DNA of 64,000 bases, taken from positions 558,001 to 622,000 of the forward strand of contig NZ_QODK01000002.1 of NCBI RefSeq assembly GCF_003324485.1, in the 5' to 3' direction. The notes beneath the pieces are model-generated. The model made no database searches. It worked only from the letters and a program-made list of their open reading frames with translations, and was not told the origin of the DNA. The position numbers and the translations under genes were made by a program. Positions within the stretch are counted from its first letter, which is position 1, and the number at the start of each line of letters is the position of its first letter. The DNA is from Cohaesibacter intestini (GTDB lineage: Bacteria > Pseudomonadota > Alphaproteobacteria > Rhizobiales > Cohaesibacteraceae). This document shows, piece after piece, positions 42,801-51,113 of this stretch.

Positions 42801-43679
42801 ATGAATGCTGACATGCCCGCTGCCAAAAATGTAACCGAATTGCTGGAACAGATCCGCACCGATTATGACGGGCTGAGCAAGCGCCTGCAGCAGGTTGCCC
42901 ATTATGTGACCAACAATCACAATAGTGTCGCCTTTGACACCATCGCGGTCATTGCCGAGAAGGCGGAAGTCCCTCCCTCCACCATGATCCGGTTTGCCAA
43001 CAGCTTCGGCTTTACCGGTTTCAATGACATGAAGCAGCTGTTCCGTGACAAGCTGTTGGAGGAAACGCCGAGCTATACCGAGCGGGCCAAAATGACCAAA
43101 GCCTTCGTGGCCGAGGCAACCCCTGCGGACCGCTCGCGCAAGATCCTAGCCGACTTTGCCGATGCCACGATTCTGTCCCTTCAAAACGTAACCGAATCCA
43201 TTCCCGCCGAAAGCCTGCAAAGAGCCATTGACCTGCTGGCAGAGGCCCGTAGGATTTACATTGCCGGGATGGGCCGCTCCTTCAGCCTTGCAGTCTCCTT
43301 GCGCTATGCGCTTTATCATCTCGAACGCAGCGTGGTGATGATTGACGGGTTGGGCGGCATGCATCGCGAACAAATGGGCAGGATAGCCAACGACGATGTG
43401 CTGGTCGCCATCAGCTACGCGCCCTATTCAAACGACACCCGCGCCGCAACGGAGGCCGCCAAGAAAGCAGGCGCCGGGTTGATTGTCATCACGGACAGCC
43501 AGATCAGCCCCATCGCCACTTTGGGCGATGTCTGCTTTGCCATTGACGAACCCCATATCGACGCTTTCCGCTCGACCGCTGCCACCCAGTGCCTGATCCA
43601 GTCCATCGTCGTGGCTCTGGCCTATCAGATCAGCAACAAGGCCCCGGAACCAGACACAATGCCCCATAAGGGCAACTGA
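42801..43679 (+). CDS. RpiR/MurR-family regulator, probably IolR
   Basis: 292 residues. The N-terminal HTH_6 domain (LLEQIRTDYDGLSKRLQQVAHYV; AEKAEVPPSTMIRFANSFGFTGFNDMKQLF) is followed by a SIS sugar-phosphate-binding domain (ARRIYIAGMGRSFSLAVSLRYALYHLE; VLVAISYAPYSNDTRAATEAAKKAGA). RpiR proteins repress iol genes in rhizobia and respond to an inositol-degradation sugar phosphate. Next to mmsA and iolE this is the likely regulator, hence IolR, but the symbol is inferred from location. The ATG follows an AAGATG context with only a weak binding site. Confidence 0.88.
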   Translation: MNADMPAAKNVTELLEQIRTDYDGLSKRLQQVAHYVTNNHNSVAFDTIAVIAEKAEVPPSTMIRFANSFGFTGFNDMKQLFRDKLLEETPSYTERAKMTKAFVAEATPADRSRKILADFADATILSLQNVTESIPAESLQRAIDLLAEARRIYIAGMGRSFSLAVSLRYALYHLERSVVMIDGLGGMHREQMGRIANDDVLVAISYAPYSNDTRAATEAAKKAGAGLIVITDSQISPIATLGDVCFAIDEPHIDAFRSTAATQCLIQSIVVALAYQISNKAPEPDTMPHKGN

Positions 43680-43770
43680 TTTCATCACTCCTCCTTCCCG
43701 GCACCCGATTGAACCAGAACGCCCCAAGGAGCGTCATACAATCATCAGCCGCAAAATGAAGGATCGCCGC

Positions 43771-44094
43771 ATGCACAAGATCGAACTGCACATTATCGGA
43801 AGCCTACCGCCTCCGCGCTCTGTTGCCTTTGCCCTGTGGGGCGAGGATTGCGTCTTTGACTCGTTTGGTGACGCCTCCCATCCTGACGACACCAACTGGC
43901 GTGCATTGATGCTGTGCCTGAGACGCCCAAACCTCGAGACAGGCTTTTATCACTCAGACGAAAGCACCCGCATTGACATCACCCCGAGCAAAAGCGATCG
44001 GGACCGGGTGATCCTGTCCTCTCTTTCTTTGGAACTGATCGACAAGATCTGTGTGTTTCTGAAAGACCAAAAGGCCATCAGTCGCAAGGCCTAG
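43771..44094 (+). CDS. Small hypothetical protein
   Basis: 107 residues, no signal peptide or membrane helix. ATG 43771 is preferred to an ATG at 43756 because AAGGA lies about 7 bp upstream. The sequence has alpha/beta character (IELHIIGSLP; VILSSLSLELIDKICVFLK) with an acidic middle (DSFGDASHPDDTNW); no family recognised. It stands between the RpiR gene and the TIM/cupin gene and converges with the latter with an overlap of four bases. Function unknown. Confidence 0.5.
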   Translation: MHKIELHIIGSLPPPRSVAFALWGEDCVFDSFGDASHPDDTNWRALMLCLRRPNLETGFYHSDESTRIDITPSKSDRDRVILSSLSLELIDKICVFLKDQKAISRKA

Positions 44095-45149
44095 ATGCTT
44101 TCAAGCACCTCGCGGCGGCGCTCATCCTCAGCCGTGCCGGTATTGACCGTGCTGGCCGGTTCCAGCAAAACCACCTCGCATATATCGGTCAGCGCCACCG
44201 GGCAATGCTCGACCCCATGCGGCACAACGATGAATTCCCCTTCCTCGACAATCTCTTCACGGTCCCGGAAGCGCATCAGCAGCCGTCCACGATGAACGAG
44301 AAACAACTCGTCTTCCTTTTCGTGGAAATGCCAGGTGAAGGCCCCTTGGAACTTTGCCAGCTTGATCTGCATATTGTTGACCTGACCGGCCACCCGTGGA
44401 GCCCAGCAATCGGAAAAGCCACCGAAAGCCAGATCGAGGCTTTTCTTGCCGAATGGCGACAGATGACCATTGAGCGCCGCAACATCGCGCACAATCGCCG
44501 CCAGTTGCGCTTCCACCGGTTCTGATGAACCAAGATACGCCCCGTCAAGCGCCGCCGTGCCGATGGTAAAGCCCGCCGCCCCGGTCTTGTGAACCGCCGC
44601 GATGCGGTCCTTGTCAGCAATCGAGCCAGCGACAATCACCGGCTTGCCAGCCGCCTTGCAAACCGCCGAAATCAGCGCCGGAATATCCGGCAGCTGAGCC
44701 CGATAGGCCAGCAGATCAAGCCCATGCACCCCGTCATGAGCGGCCATGATGCGGGCGCTTTCGGCAATCTCCTCAATTGTGCCCTCCAGCACGCTCGGAT
44801 GGCCCGTAATGTGGCCGGGGAATGGGAAATAGGCAATCGCGCTGCCCGCAATCACCGGCAACACATCTTCCACCCGCGTGCCACCAAGCAGCACATCAAC
44901 GCCAATATCAACCGCTGCCTTGGCCGAGCGGATTTCGCTCTCCCGGTCCAGCGACACCACCTCAAGATAGGATGTCGCCCCCTTGGCCTTGATCATCTGA
45001 TTGAGTTCCTTCAAAGCCGGGATCGGCAGTCCGATATCCTTGAAGCCAATATGGCGCACGCCCAGCGACAGGGCGGTGGCGAGATGATCAACCGCGTCCT
45101 CAACCGTCCGGTCATCGCGGGTCAGCATGAATATAAATCGAAGGCCCAT
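44091..45149 (-). CDS. TIM-barrel/cupin fusion protein
   Basis: 352 residues. Residues 1-235 are a phosphate-binding TIM barrel without a clear enzyme assignment: VRHIGFKDIGLPI, VDVLLGGTRVED, GKPVIVAGSIADKDRIAAV and GAAGFTIGTAALDGAYLG, the last two as in sugar-phosphate epimerases and indole-type barrels. Residues 240-352 are a cupin (SLDLAFGGFSDCWAPRVAGQ; FTWHFHEKEDELFLVHRGRL; VPHGVEHCPV), with HxH..E..H metal ligands intact. The cupin part looks like proteins normally encoded by themselves. Start overlaps the stop of the PdxA-like gene by one base, so products are coupled. The role is unknown, perhaps a route for a phosphorylated sugar acid. Confidence 0.75.
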   Translation of the reverse strand: MGLRFIFMLTRDDRTVEDAVDHLATALSLGVRHIGFKDIGLPIPALKELNQMIKAKGATSYLEVVSLDRESEIRSAKAAVDIGVDVLLGGTRVEDVLPVIAGSAIAYFPFPGHITGHPSVLEGTIEEIAESARIMAAHDGVHGLDLLAYRAQLPDIPALISAVCKAAGKPVIVAGSIADKDRIAAVHKTGAAGFTIGTAALDGAYLGSSEPVEAQLAAIVRDVAALNGHLSPFGKKSLDLAFGGFSDCWAPRVAGQVNNMQIKLAKFQGAFTWHFHEKEDELFLVHRGRLLMRFRDREEIVEEGEFIVVPHGVEHCPVALTDICEVVLLEPASTVNTGTAEDERRREVLESI

Positions 45150-46159
45150 CAGACTTTCTCCTCGGCTTTGGTCCGTGTGGCAATCAGAGTACGGGCATAA
45201 TCAATCGCCAGCGACAGGCTGCTTTCATCGGCGATTCCCTGCCCGGCAATGTCAAAGGCGGTGCCATGGTCGGGCGAGGTGCGCACAAAGGGCAGGCCAA
45301 GGGTGATATTGACCCCCTTCTCGACGCCAAGATATTTGACCGGAATCAGCCCCTGATCATGATATTGCGCCACCACCACATCAAACTTGCCACGCCGCGC
45401 AGCCATATAAACCGTGTCTCCCGGCCACGGACCGGACACATCCAGCCCCTTGGCACACATGGCTTCAATCGCCGGGGCAATGATGTCGATTTCCTCACGG
45501 CCAAACAGCCCGCCTTCCCCGGCATGGGGATTGAGGCCCGCCACTGCAATGCGTGGCTTCTCGATACCCAGAGCGCGGCAACCCTCATGGGCCAACTGAA
45601 TGGCATTGATCTGGGCGGCATAATCGCCGCGCCGAATGGCATCAAGCATCGAGCAATGGATGGTGACCAGAACCGTACGGATTTCGTTATTGGCCAGCAT
45701 CATAGCCACCCGGTCCGAGCCACCGAAGGCAGCCAGCATTTCCGTATGGCCAGGGAAATTAACCCCTGCAGCCGACAGCGCTTCCTTGTGGATTGGTGCG
45801 GTGACAATGCCAGACGCCTGCCCAGTCTTGGCCAGTTCGATGGCTTTGACAATCGCGTCAAACGCCGCCTTGCCGCTGGCAGCATTTATTTCACCGACCG
45901 GAAAGCGGGCATCCGCCTCTCCGGTTTCGAGCACATCCACCACCCCGTCTTGCAACAGGGCGTCAGCGATATCAGAGATTGGATTGACCCGCAGCGACAG
46001 GCCCTGCGCCTTGATCGCCTCGGCAATCACTCCCGCATGGCCCGCAATCACGCAATCCGCATTCTTGCTACCATTCGCTCCACCAAGGGATTTTACCGAA
46101 ATTTCAGGGCCGATCCCGGACGGGTCCCCCATAGTGATGATCAAGGGCGCGTGGGTCAT
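45149..46159 (-). CDS. PdxA-family 4-phosphoerythronate/4-hydroxythreonine-phosphate dehydrogenase
   Basis: 336 residues. Start motif IITMGDPSGIGPEI, then GIVTAPIHKEAL (Lys), GHTEMLAAFGG and HCSMLDAIRRGDY, GLNPHAGEGGLFGREE, and the C-terminal VAQYHDQGLIPVKYLG: all metal and substrate residues of PdxA are present. Beside vitamin B6 synthesis (PdxA), PdxA2-type paralogues oxidise D-threonate or D-erythronate 4-phosphate in catabolic loci. Genomic position beside a catabolic-type TIM/cupin and not beside ksgA/surA favours PdxA2; the symbol is left open. ATG 46159 has AAGGAAC upstream and removes 20 unlikely residues. Confidence 0.85.
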   Translation of the reverse strand: MTHAPLIITMGDPSGIGPEISVKSLGGANGSKNADCVIAGHAGVIAEAIKAQGLSLRVNPISDIADALLQDGVVDVLETGEADARFPVGEINAASGKAAFDAIVKAIELAKTGQASGIVTAPIHKEALSAAGVNFPGHTEMLAAFGGSDRVAMMLANNEIRTVLVTIHCSMLDAIRRGDYAAQINAIQLAHEGCRALGIEKPRIAVAGLNPHAGEGGLFGREEIDIIAPAIEAMCAKGLDVSGPWPGDTVYMAARRGKFDVVVAQYHDQGLIPVKYLGVEKGVNITLGLPFVRTSPDHGTAFDIAGQGIADESSLSLAIDYARTLIATRTKAEEKV

Positions 46160-46294
46160 GGGTCCGTTCCTTATGAGGCTATCATCGACCAGATGTTGAC
46201 AAGAATTTTGCCAACACATTCAGCGACCTGAACTTTAGACTGAGAAGCATCCCCCTTCAAGTCATGGTTGCTTGTCGCACACGAGATTTGCGCC

Positions 46295-47158
46295 TCAAGA
46301 GAGCCGTTGCAGCAAGATCTCCGCGGTCACCAACACCGGATTGGAGCCGCGCTGAACACGACCACGCAGGCCCGCACCGCCTGCCTCGCCGACAATATGG
46401 ATCTCCGGTCCCGATAAAGCATTGCCCTCGCTTTGGGCGATTGCGTCACATATGACAAATTCCGTGGCGAAACTGTCCAGCAACCGGCCATCTTCAAACT
46501 GAGCCCCAACCAGACTGCCAAGGCCATAGACCCGCGCCTGCCGCCAGCCAAGCTGCGCACAAACCGCATCAAGCCCAACGGTCAAATCCTCGTTCGGCAA
46601 CATTCTCAACAAAGCAAAATCCGCTTCCTCAGACACGGTTTCCGGCAGGCTCTTGGGCTGGAACAAAGAGAAATTGCTTTCCGCGTCCGGCAGCCGTTCA
46701 AACACGGCATCCTCGAGCAAAAAGCCGCACGCTATGACATCTTGCGCCAGCATGGTTTCGGCAAACAGCAAATGGCCGAACCGCGCCGCGCCATCCGTTT
46801 CGGACCATGAGCCATGGCCATGCAGAAACAAACCGCCATCCGCCTGTCCGACCACCAACCCCAGATGATGAATGAGACCCGGTGCCCTGAGGTGGTGCGT
46901 TTGCGAATACCATGCCACGGTCTCAGCCGTGGGTGCCTTGTCCGGAATGACATAAGCCAAAGCATCCACCGATGCAGTCTCCAGCTCCAACCAGCCGCTA
47001 AGAAGGCCAACATCGGACAAAGCCGCAGCGATGGCCGACTGGAGATCCTGACCGCCTCGCAAAGCCAGCGTCACCGCCCGCCCCCGCGACAGGGCAAAAG
47101 GCAGACGCTCGGTTTCCTTCGGACCCGGATGGGTCACTGAGCGCGGCACCGACCTCAT
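46295..47158 (-). CDS. Double PPC (DUF296) domain protein
   Basis: 287 residues with two PPC/DUF296-type halves. Domain 1: LALRGGQDLQSAIAAAL...GLFLHGHGSWSETDGAARFGHLLFAETM; domain 2: EDLTVGLDAVCAQLGWRQARVYGLGSLVGAQF...GPEIHIVGEAGGAGLRGRVQ. PPC proteins form trimers; in bacteria the stand-alone form has no settled function (the plant homologue is part of AT-hook proteins). Some metal-binding histidines are present in half one (HGH) but only one in half two. Start overlaps the stop of the acyl-CoA synthetase gene (ATGA), so both are made together. Confidence 0.8.
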   Translation of the reverse strand: MRSVPRSVTHPGPKETERLPFALSRGRAVTLALRGGQDLQSAIAAALSDVGLLSGWLELETASVDALAYVIPDKAPTAETVAWYSQTHHLRAPGLIHHLGLVVGQADGGLFLHGHGSWSETDGAARFGHLLFAETMLAQDVIACGFLLEDAVFERLPDAESNFSLFQPKSLPETVSEEADFALLRMLPNEDLTVGLDAVCAQLGWRQARVYGLGSLVGAQFEDGRLLDSFATEFVICDAIAQSEGNALSGPEIHIVGEAGGAGLRGRVQRGSNPVLVTAEILLQRLS

Positions 47159-48741
47159 AGCTCGCCAGCCTCGATCCGCCGCTCAAGCTCTGCCCGGATC
47201 AAACGCTTGGCCAGCTTGCCCACCCCGGATTTGGGGATTTCCTGCCAGAAATGGAACTGTTTGGGGATCTTATAGCTCGCCACATGGGCGCGGAGATAGG
47301 TTTCCAACTCTTCGGCACTCAGACTATGACCCGGTGTCAGGGTGCAGACTGCAACGCCAATCTCGCCCCATTTCGGGTCCGGCATGCCAAACACAGCTGT
47401 TTCGGAGACAGCAGGATGCTCCAGAATTTTCTCTTCAATCTCCAGCGGATAGATATTTGACCCACCAGAAATATACATGTCGGACGCCCGGCCGGTGATA
47501 TAGAGATAGCCCGCTTCATCCATATGTCCCAGATCACCGGTGCGGAACCAGCCATCGCGAAAACTCTTGTCATTGGCCTGAGGATTGCGCCAATAGCCAG
47601 CAAAGACTGCCGGGCCAAGCACGCAGATTTCGCCCGTCTCCCCGGCGACCAGCGGCTCACCTTCTGGCCCCTGAATTTCCACCTGCATCCCCGTGCGGGC
47701 AAAGCCGCAGGTCCCGACACGCATGTCCGCGCCGCTGCTATGCTCATAAGTTGGCAATTGGGTGATGGTGCCCGTCACTTCCCCCAGACCGAAATATTGC
47801 ACAATCACCGGCCCCAAGGCCTCCAAAGCCGTGATCTGATCGGCGCGATACATCGGCGCCCCGGCATAGACAATATGGCTGAGGCAGGAGGTGTCATGAT
47901 CCGCAAGTTGGGGCGCTTCGACCATCATTTTCAGGATCGTCGGCACGGTGAACATCGTGCAGACCCGCCAAGTCTCAATCAAAGACCAGATTTCTCCCAC
48001 ATCGAAGCCGGGAGCCGCAGGCAGGATCGTTGCTGCCCCGCGCGCCACCATCAGCATTTGATGCAGCCCTGCGCCATGGGTCAGGGGAGCCACCACAATG
48101 GATGCATCCTCAGGGGTGATACCCGGCACCAGATCGGCCAGATGATTGTTGATCACAAAGCCCAGTTGCCCATGGGTCAGCATTGCCGCTTTTGGCTTTC
48201 CCGTTGTCCCTGAGGTGAAAAACAGCCAGCAGAGATCATCGCGATCAACCGCAGCAAGCGGCGGAACCTCGCCATCATATTGCGTCATCAGGCTTTCAAT
48301 ATCCGACCCGAAGTCCGACGACCCAATCGACAATCGCGTCTCGATGTCTGGAGCGTCAATCGCCGCATGCTCGGGATAGGCCGCATTGCACAGCATCACC
48401 TTGGCGCCGGACAATTCCGCCATCCAGGCAAAGTCCCCCGGCGCACAGCGGAAATTGGCAGGCACCCAGACGGCACCCAACCGCAGGCAGGCATAGAAGG
48501 ATTCAAACAACTGATTGCAGTTCTGCGACTGGATTAACACCCGATCGCCCTTGCGCACACCAGCGGTTTCTGCCAGTACGCCGGCCATTCGCTTGACCCG
48601 GTCATCAAAGGCTTGCCAGTCCCAGACAGTCTCCCCCCAGACAAAGGCTGGCCTGTTCGGCAGGCGGCGTCCCTGCTGTTCAACATAATGGGCCAGATTC
48701 ATCGTTCTGGTTGACCATGGCATACGTATGTTGGCGCTCAT
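47155..48741 (-). CDS. AMP-forming acyl-CoA synthetase
   Basis: 528 residues of the ANL superfamily (acid + ATP + CoA to acyl-CoA + AMP). The phosphate loop FFTSGTTGKPKAAMLTH, the Y-x-G-x-x-E-type motif (QYFGLGEVTG), WFRTGDLGHMDEAGYLYITGR hinge motif, and catalytic lysine motif IPKSGVGKLAKR are intact. Substrate preference is not readable; family members near short- and medium-chain (FadD3-like) synthetases are plausible. ATG 48741 follows GGGGAGA and drops 79 improbable residues. Divergent from a TetR regulator with shared palindromes in the gap, and coupled to the PPC-domain gene. Confidence 0.9.
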   Translation of the reverse strand: MSANIRMPWSTRTMNLAHYVEQQGRRLPNRPAFVWGETVWDWQAFDDRVKRMAGVLAETAGVRKGDRVLIQSQNCNQLFESFYACLRLGAVWVPANFRCAPGDFAWMAELSGAKVMLCNAAYPEHAAIDAPDIETRLSIGSSDFGSDIESLMTQYDGEVPPLAAVDRDDLCWLFFTSGTTGKPKAAMLTHGQLGFVINNHLADLVPGITPEDASIVVAPLTHGAGLHQMLMVARGAATILPAAPGFDVGEIWSLIETWRVCTMFTVPTILKMMVEAPQLADHDTSCLSHIVYAGAPMYRADQITALEALGPVIVQYFGLGEVTGTITQLPTYEHSSGADMRVGTCGFARTGMQVEIQGPEGEPLVAGETGEICVLGPAVFAGYWRNPQANDKSFRDGWFRTGDLGHMDEAGYLYITGRASDMYISGGSNIYPLEIEEKILEHPAVSETAVFGMPDPKWGEIGVAVCTLTPGHSLSAEELETYLRAHVASYKIPKQFHFWQEIPKSGVGKLAKRLIRAELERRIEAGEL

Positions 48742-49018
48742 GCGCGTCTTCTCCCCCTGATAGCATCGCCCGGCAAACACGCTCCCAGGATGAATGCTTG
48801 TTGCAGTCTTTTGCCTCGGGATGCGTTGGCCGATCCCTTCTCCGTGCGTTCCTCCCACGCGGACAAAGGATTGATTTTGTTTACAAAGCCAACCATCGCC
48901 AAAAGCTCCGGACCTGTCAAACATCTTTCGTACTTTCCGGTCACGATTGAAGGGCCATGCTGAACAGAAAGGCCGCAATCACCATTTCTGAGAATTTCGC
49001 ATTTCTGCTCTTTAAATT

Positions 49019-49079
49019 GTAAACTGATTGGTGTACCCATAGAGATCGTCCACCCAAAAAAGTAAACCTTTGTGTTTAC
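49019..49079. promoter_or_regulatory. Two GTAAAC-N6-GTTTAC operator copies
   Basis: Perfect copy GTAAAC-N6-GTTTAC at 49062-49079 and near-perfect GTAAAC-N6-GTGTAC at 49019-49036, 43 bp apart. The likely ligand is the TetR protein encoded immediately to the right; both lie between the two genes it could repress. Confidence 0.6.
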
Positions 49080-49084
49080 ATTCT

Positions 49085-49112
49085 TTGGAGAATGACTGTT
49101 GGAGAATGACTG
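49085..49112 (+). repeat. 14-bp tandem duplication at the TetR ribosome binding site
   Basis: TTGGAGAATGACTG occurs twice in succession, ending one base before the TTG start. It duplicates GGAG, giving the gene two Shine-Dalgarno candidates. Confidence 0.85.
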
Positions 49113-49113
49113 A

Positions 49114-49716
49114 TTGAAGCTCAAAGACCGAAAGAGACAGGATATCCTCGACGCTGCACTGGTTGAATTCGGTGAAATCGGCTTTGCCGCCGCACGGATC
49201 AACCGCATTGCCGAGCTGGCTTCGGTTTCAAAGCGCACCCTGTATAATCACTTTGAAAGCAAGGAAGCTCTGTTCGACGCGATCATCGACAAGCTGCTGG
49301 CCGATGCAAGATGCTTCCAAATTGCTGAACATGATCCCGAAACGTCAATCGAAAGCCAACTGCGCAAGACCGCAATGGCCTATTTACCCTTCATCGAAGA
49401 CAGCAACCATCTGGCATTGGCCCGGGTGGTGACCTCCGAATTCATTCGCAACCCGAAAATGAGCCGCCGCCTGTTTGAGCGCGACCGGGTGCGACAAGGC
49501 CCCTTTACCAATCTCATCGCCGAGGCCATGCAGGCCGGAAAACTGAAACAAGCCGATGCGGGCTACGCCGCCACGCAATTTATGGCATCCATCAAGGCCT
49601 TTCTTTACTGGCCGCAATTGATGGCGGGCACAGACCTGCCCTCAGACGAGCAAATTAACAAGATCATTGACGACGCCGTGACAATGTTCATGGCCCTCTA
49701 CAAACCGGACAAATGA
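49114..49716 (+). CDS. TetR-family transcriptional regulator
   Basis: 200 residues. N-terminal helix-turn-helix RQDILDAALVEFGEIGFAAARINRIAELASVSKRTLYNHFESKEALFDAII, a standard TetR DNA-binding domain, followed by an all-helical ligand domain of the TetR_C type with FIEDSNHLALARVVTSEFIRNP and AATQFMASIKAFLYWPQL. TTG start at 49114 follows GGAGAATGACTGA. The gene precedes the RND pump by about 180 bp and is divergent from the acyl-CoA synthetase; palindromes in the gap are candidates for its own operator. AcrR-like control of the pump is likely. Confidence 0.9.
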   Translation: MKLKDRKRQDILDAALVEFGEIGFAAARINRIAELASVSKRTLYNHFESKEALFDAIIDKLLADARCFQIAEHDPETSIESQLRKTAMAYLPFIEDSNHLALARVVTSEFIRNPKMSRRLFERDRVRQGPFTNLIAEAMQAGKLKQADAGYAATQFMASIKAFLYWPQLMAGTDLPSDEQINKIIDDAVTMFMALYKPDK

Positions 49717-49896
49717 AACAGCCTCTCTGATGGAAACAGGCCGTATGATCTCGGCGCTATCCAGCAGAAGCAAGCAACCAAGAACAAATGCAATAGACCG
49801 CGGGGGCAGCCTCACAAAATGTCTGCTGTCTGGCTCCCAACCAACCACAGCAGCTTGGCCCGGCGTCTACCGAACAACCCTATGCGAGAACAAACA

Positions 49897-51102
49897 ATGG
49901 CCCTTTCCTCACAGATACGCCGATTGATTCTTTCCGCCTCCGCCACCTCCATGCTGGCCTTGGCATTCCCAGCACTGGCCCAAGCTCCCGGCGGACAGCG
50001 GCCTCCGTCTCCGGTCACCATCCAGACCATCAAACTTGAAGACATTCCGCTCACCGTTACCCTGCCGGGTCGCGTCTCTGCGTCCCGCGAGGCCGAAGTT
50101 CGCCCGCAGGTGCAGGGGATTGTTACCAAGCGCCTGTTTGACGAAGACGATCTCGTGGCGGTCGGCGATCCACTCTATCAGATTGACCCGGCCACCTATG
50201 AAGCGCAGGTCAGCCGTGCAAAAGCCCAGCTGGCACAGGCCGAAGCCCAATTGGCTCTGGCCAAGGCTGAAGAGGCCCGCCAGAACCAACTGCTTGAACG
50301 CAAGTTGGTCAGCACGCAGGCCTTTGAAACCACCATTGCCAGCCGCAAATCGGCTGAAGCTCAGGTTCAGTCCGCTCAGGCCGAGTTGAAAAGCGCCCAG
50401 ATCAACCTTGATCGCACCGTCATCAAGGCACCGCTCGCAGGCGTCATCGGCTTCTCACAGATCAACGAGGGCGCACTGGTTTCCAGTTCGTCAGCCTCTG
50501 CCATGGCCATCATCCGCACCGTCAATCCGGTGCATGTGGATGTAACCCAGTCCGCTGCAGAAATTCTGGCCTTCAGACGCGCCAACAAGGACAAAGACAG
50601 CAACAACCGTGAAGCCACCCTCATTCTGGCCGATGGATCAACCTACGAATTGAAGGGCCAGCTGGCCGCCGCCGACACGCAGGTCGATCAGGCGACCGGT
50701 GTTCTGACCCTGCGTATGGAATTTGCCAATCCTGATCGCTTGCTGATTCCGGGCATGTATGTCCGCGTCCGCCTGCAACAGGGCATGGTCAAACAGGGTG
50801 CGAAAGTGCCGCAAAAGGCTGTTATGCGCGACCGCCGGGGCCAGCCGATGGCTTGGGTCGTCAACAAGGACAATGTCATCGAGCCACGTCCGTTGACCGT
50901 CGTACAGGATCAGGGCAACCAATGGATCGTTTCCGAAGGGATTGTGGAAGGTGACCGCCTGATGGTGGATGGCTTTGCCAAAGCCCGTCCGGGTGCCACC
51001 GTTGCCCCTCAGGAAGCGGGAGCGGCTCCGGCAGCACCGCAGGCCGGAGCCCCCAAAGGGGCGCCCGAGGCTGATTCCGATGCCAAATCCAAGGCAGAAT
51101 AA
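49897..51102 (+). CDS. RND efflux membrane fusion protein (AcrA/MexA type)
   Basis: 401 residues. Signal peptide RLILSASATSMLALAFPALAQA, then the beta-barrel/lipoyl/hairpin architecture: VTLPGRVSASREAEVRPQVQGIV (lipoyl half), a coiled coil with AKAQLAQAEAQLALAKAEEARQNQL, the second lipoyl half (NLDRTVIKAPLAGVIGFSQINEGALV) and a C-terminal beta-barrel and tail rich in Ala/Pro. It connects the inner-membrane pump with an outer-membrane channel (not in this window). Start ATG 49897 gives a compact signal peptide; ATG 49882 or 49819 are alternatives. Eleven bases separate it from the pump gene. Confidence 0.92.
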   Translation: MALSSQIRRLILSASATSMLALAFPALAQAPGGQRPPSPVTIQTIKLEDIPLTVTLPGRVSASREAEVRPQVQGIVTKRLFDEDDLVAVGDPLYQIDPATYEAQVSRAKAQLAQAEAQLALAKAEEARQNQLLERKLVSTQAFETTIASRKSAEAQVQSAQAELKSAQINLDRTVIKAPLAGVIGFSQINEGALVSSSSASAMAIIRTVNPVHVDVTQSAAEILAFRRANKDKDSNNREATLILADGSTYELKGQLAAADTQVDQATGVLTLRMEFANPDRLLIPGMYVRVRLQQGMVKQGAKVPQKAVMRDRRGQPMAWVVNKDNVIEPRPLTVVQDQGNQWIVSEGIVEGDRLMVDGFAKARPGATVAPQEAGAAPAAPQAGAPKGAPEADSDAKSKAE

Positions 51103-51113
51103 GGGAACCGAAC

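Larger units (their letters stand above)
48742..49113. other. Divergent intergenic region between acyl-CoA synthetase and TetR
   Basis: About 370 bp. It contains the operator pair at 49019-49079 and a 14-bp tandem repeat ending at the TetR start. The frame of the synthetase is open upstream of 48741 but gives no recognisable extension. No other gene seen. Confidence 0.6.
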
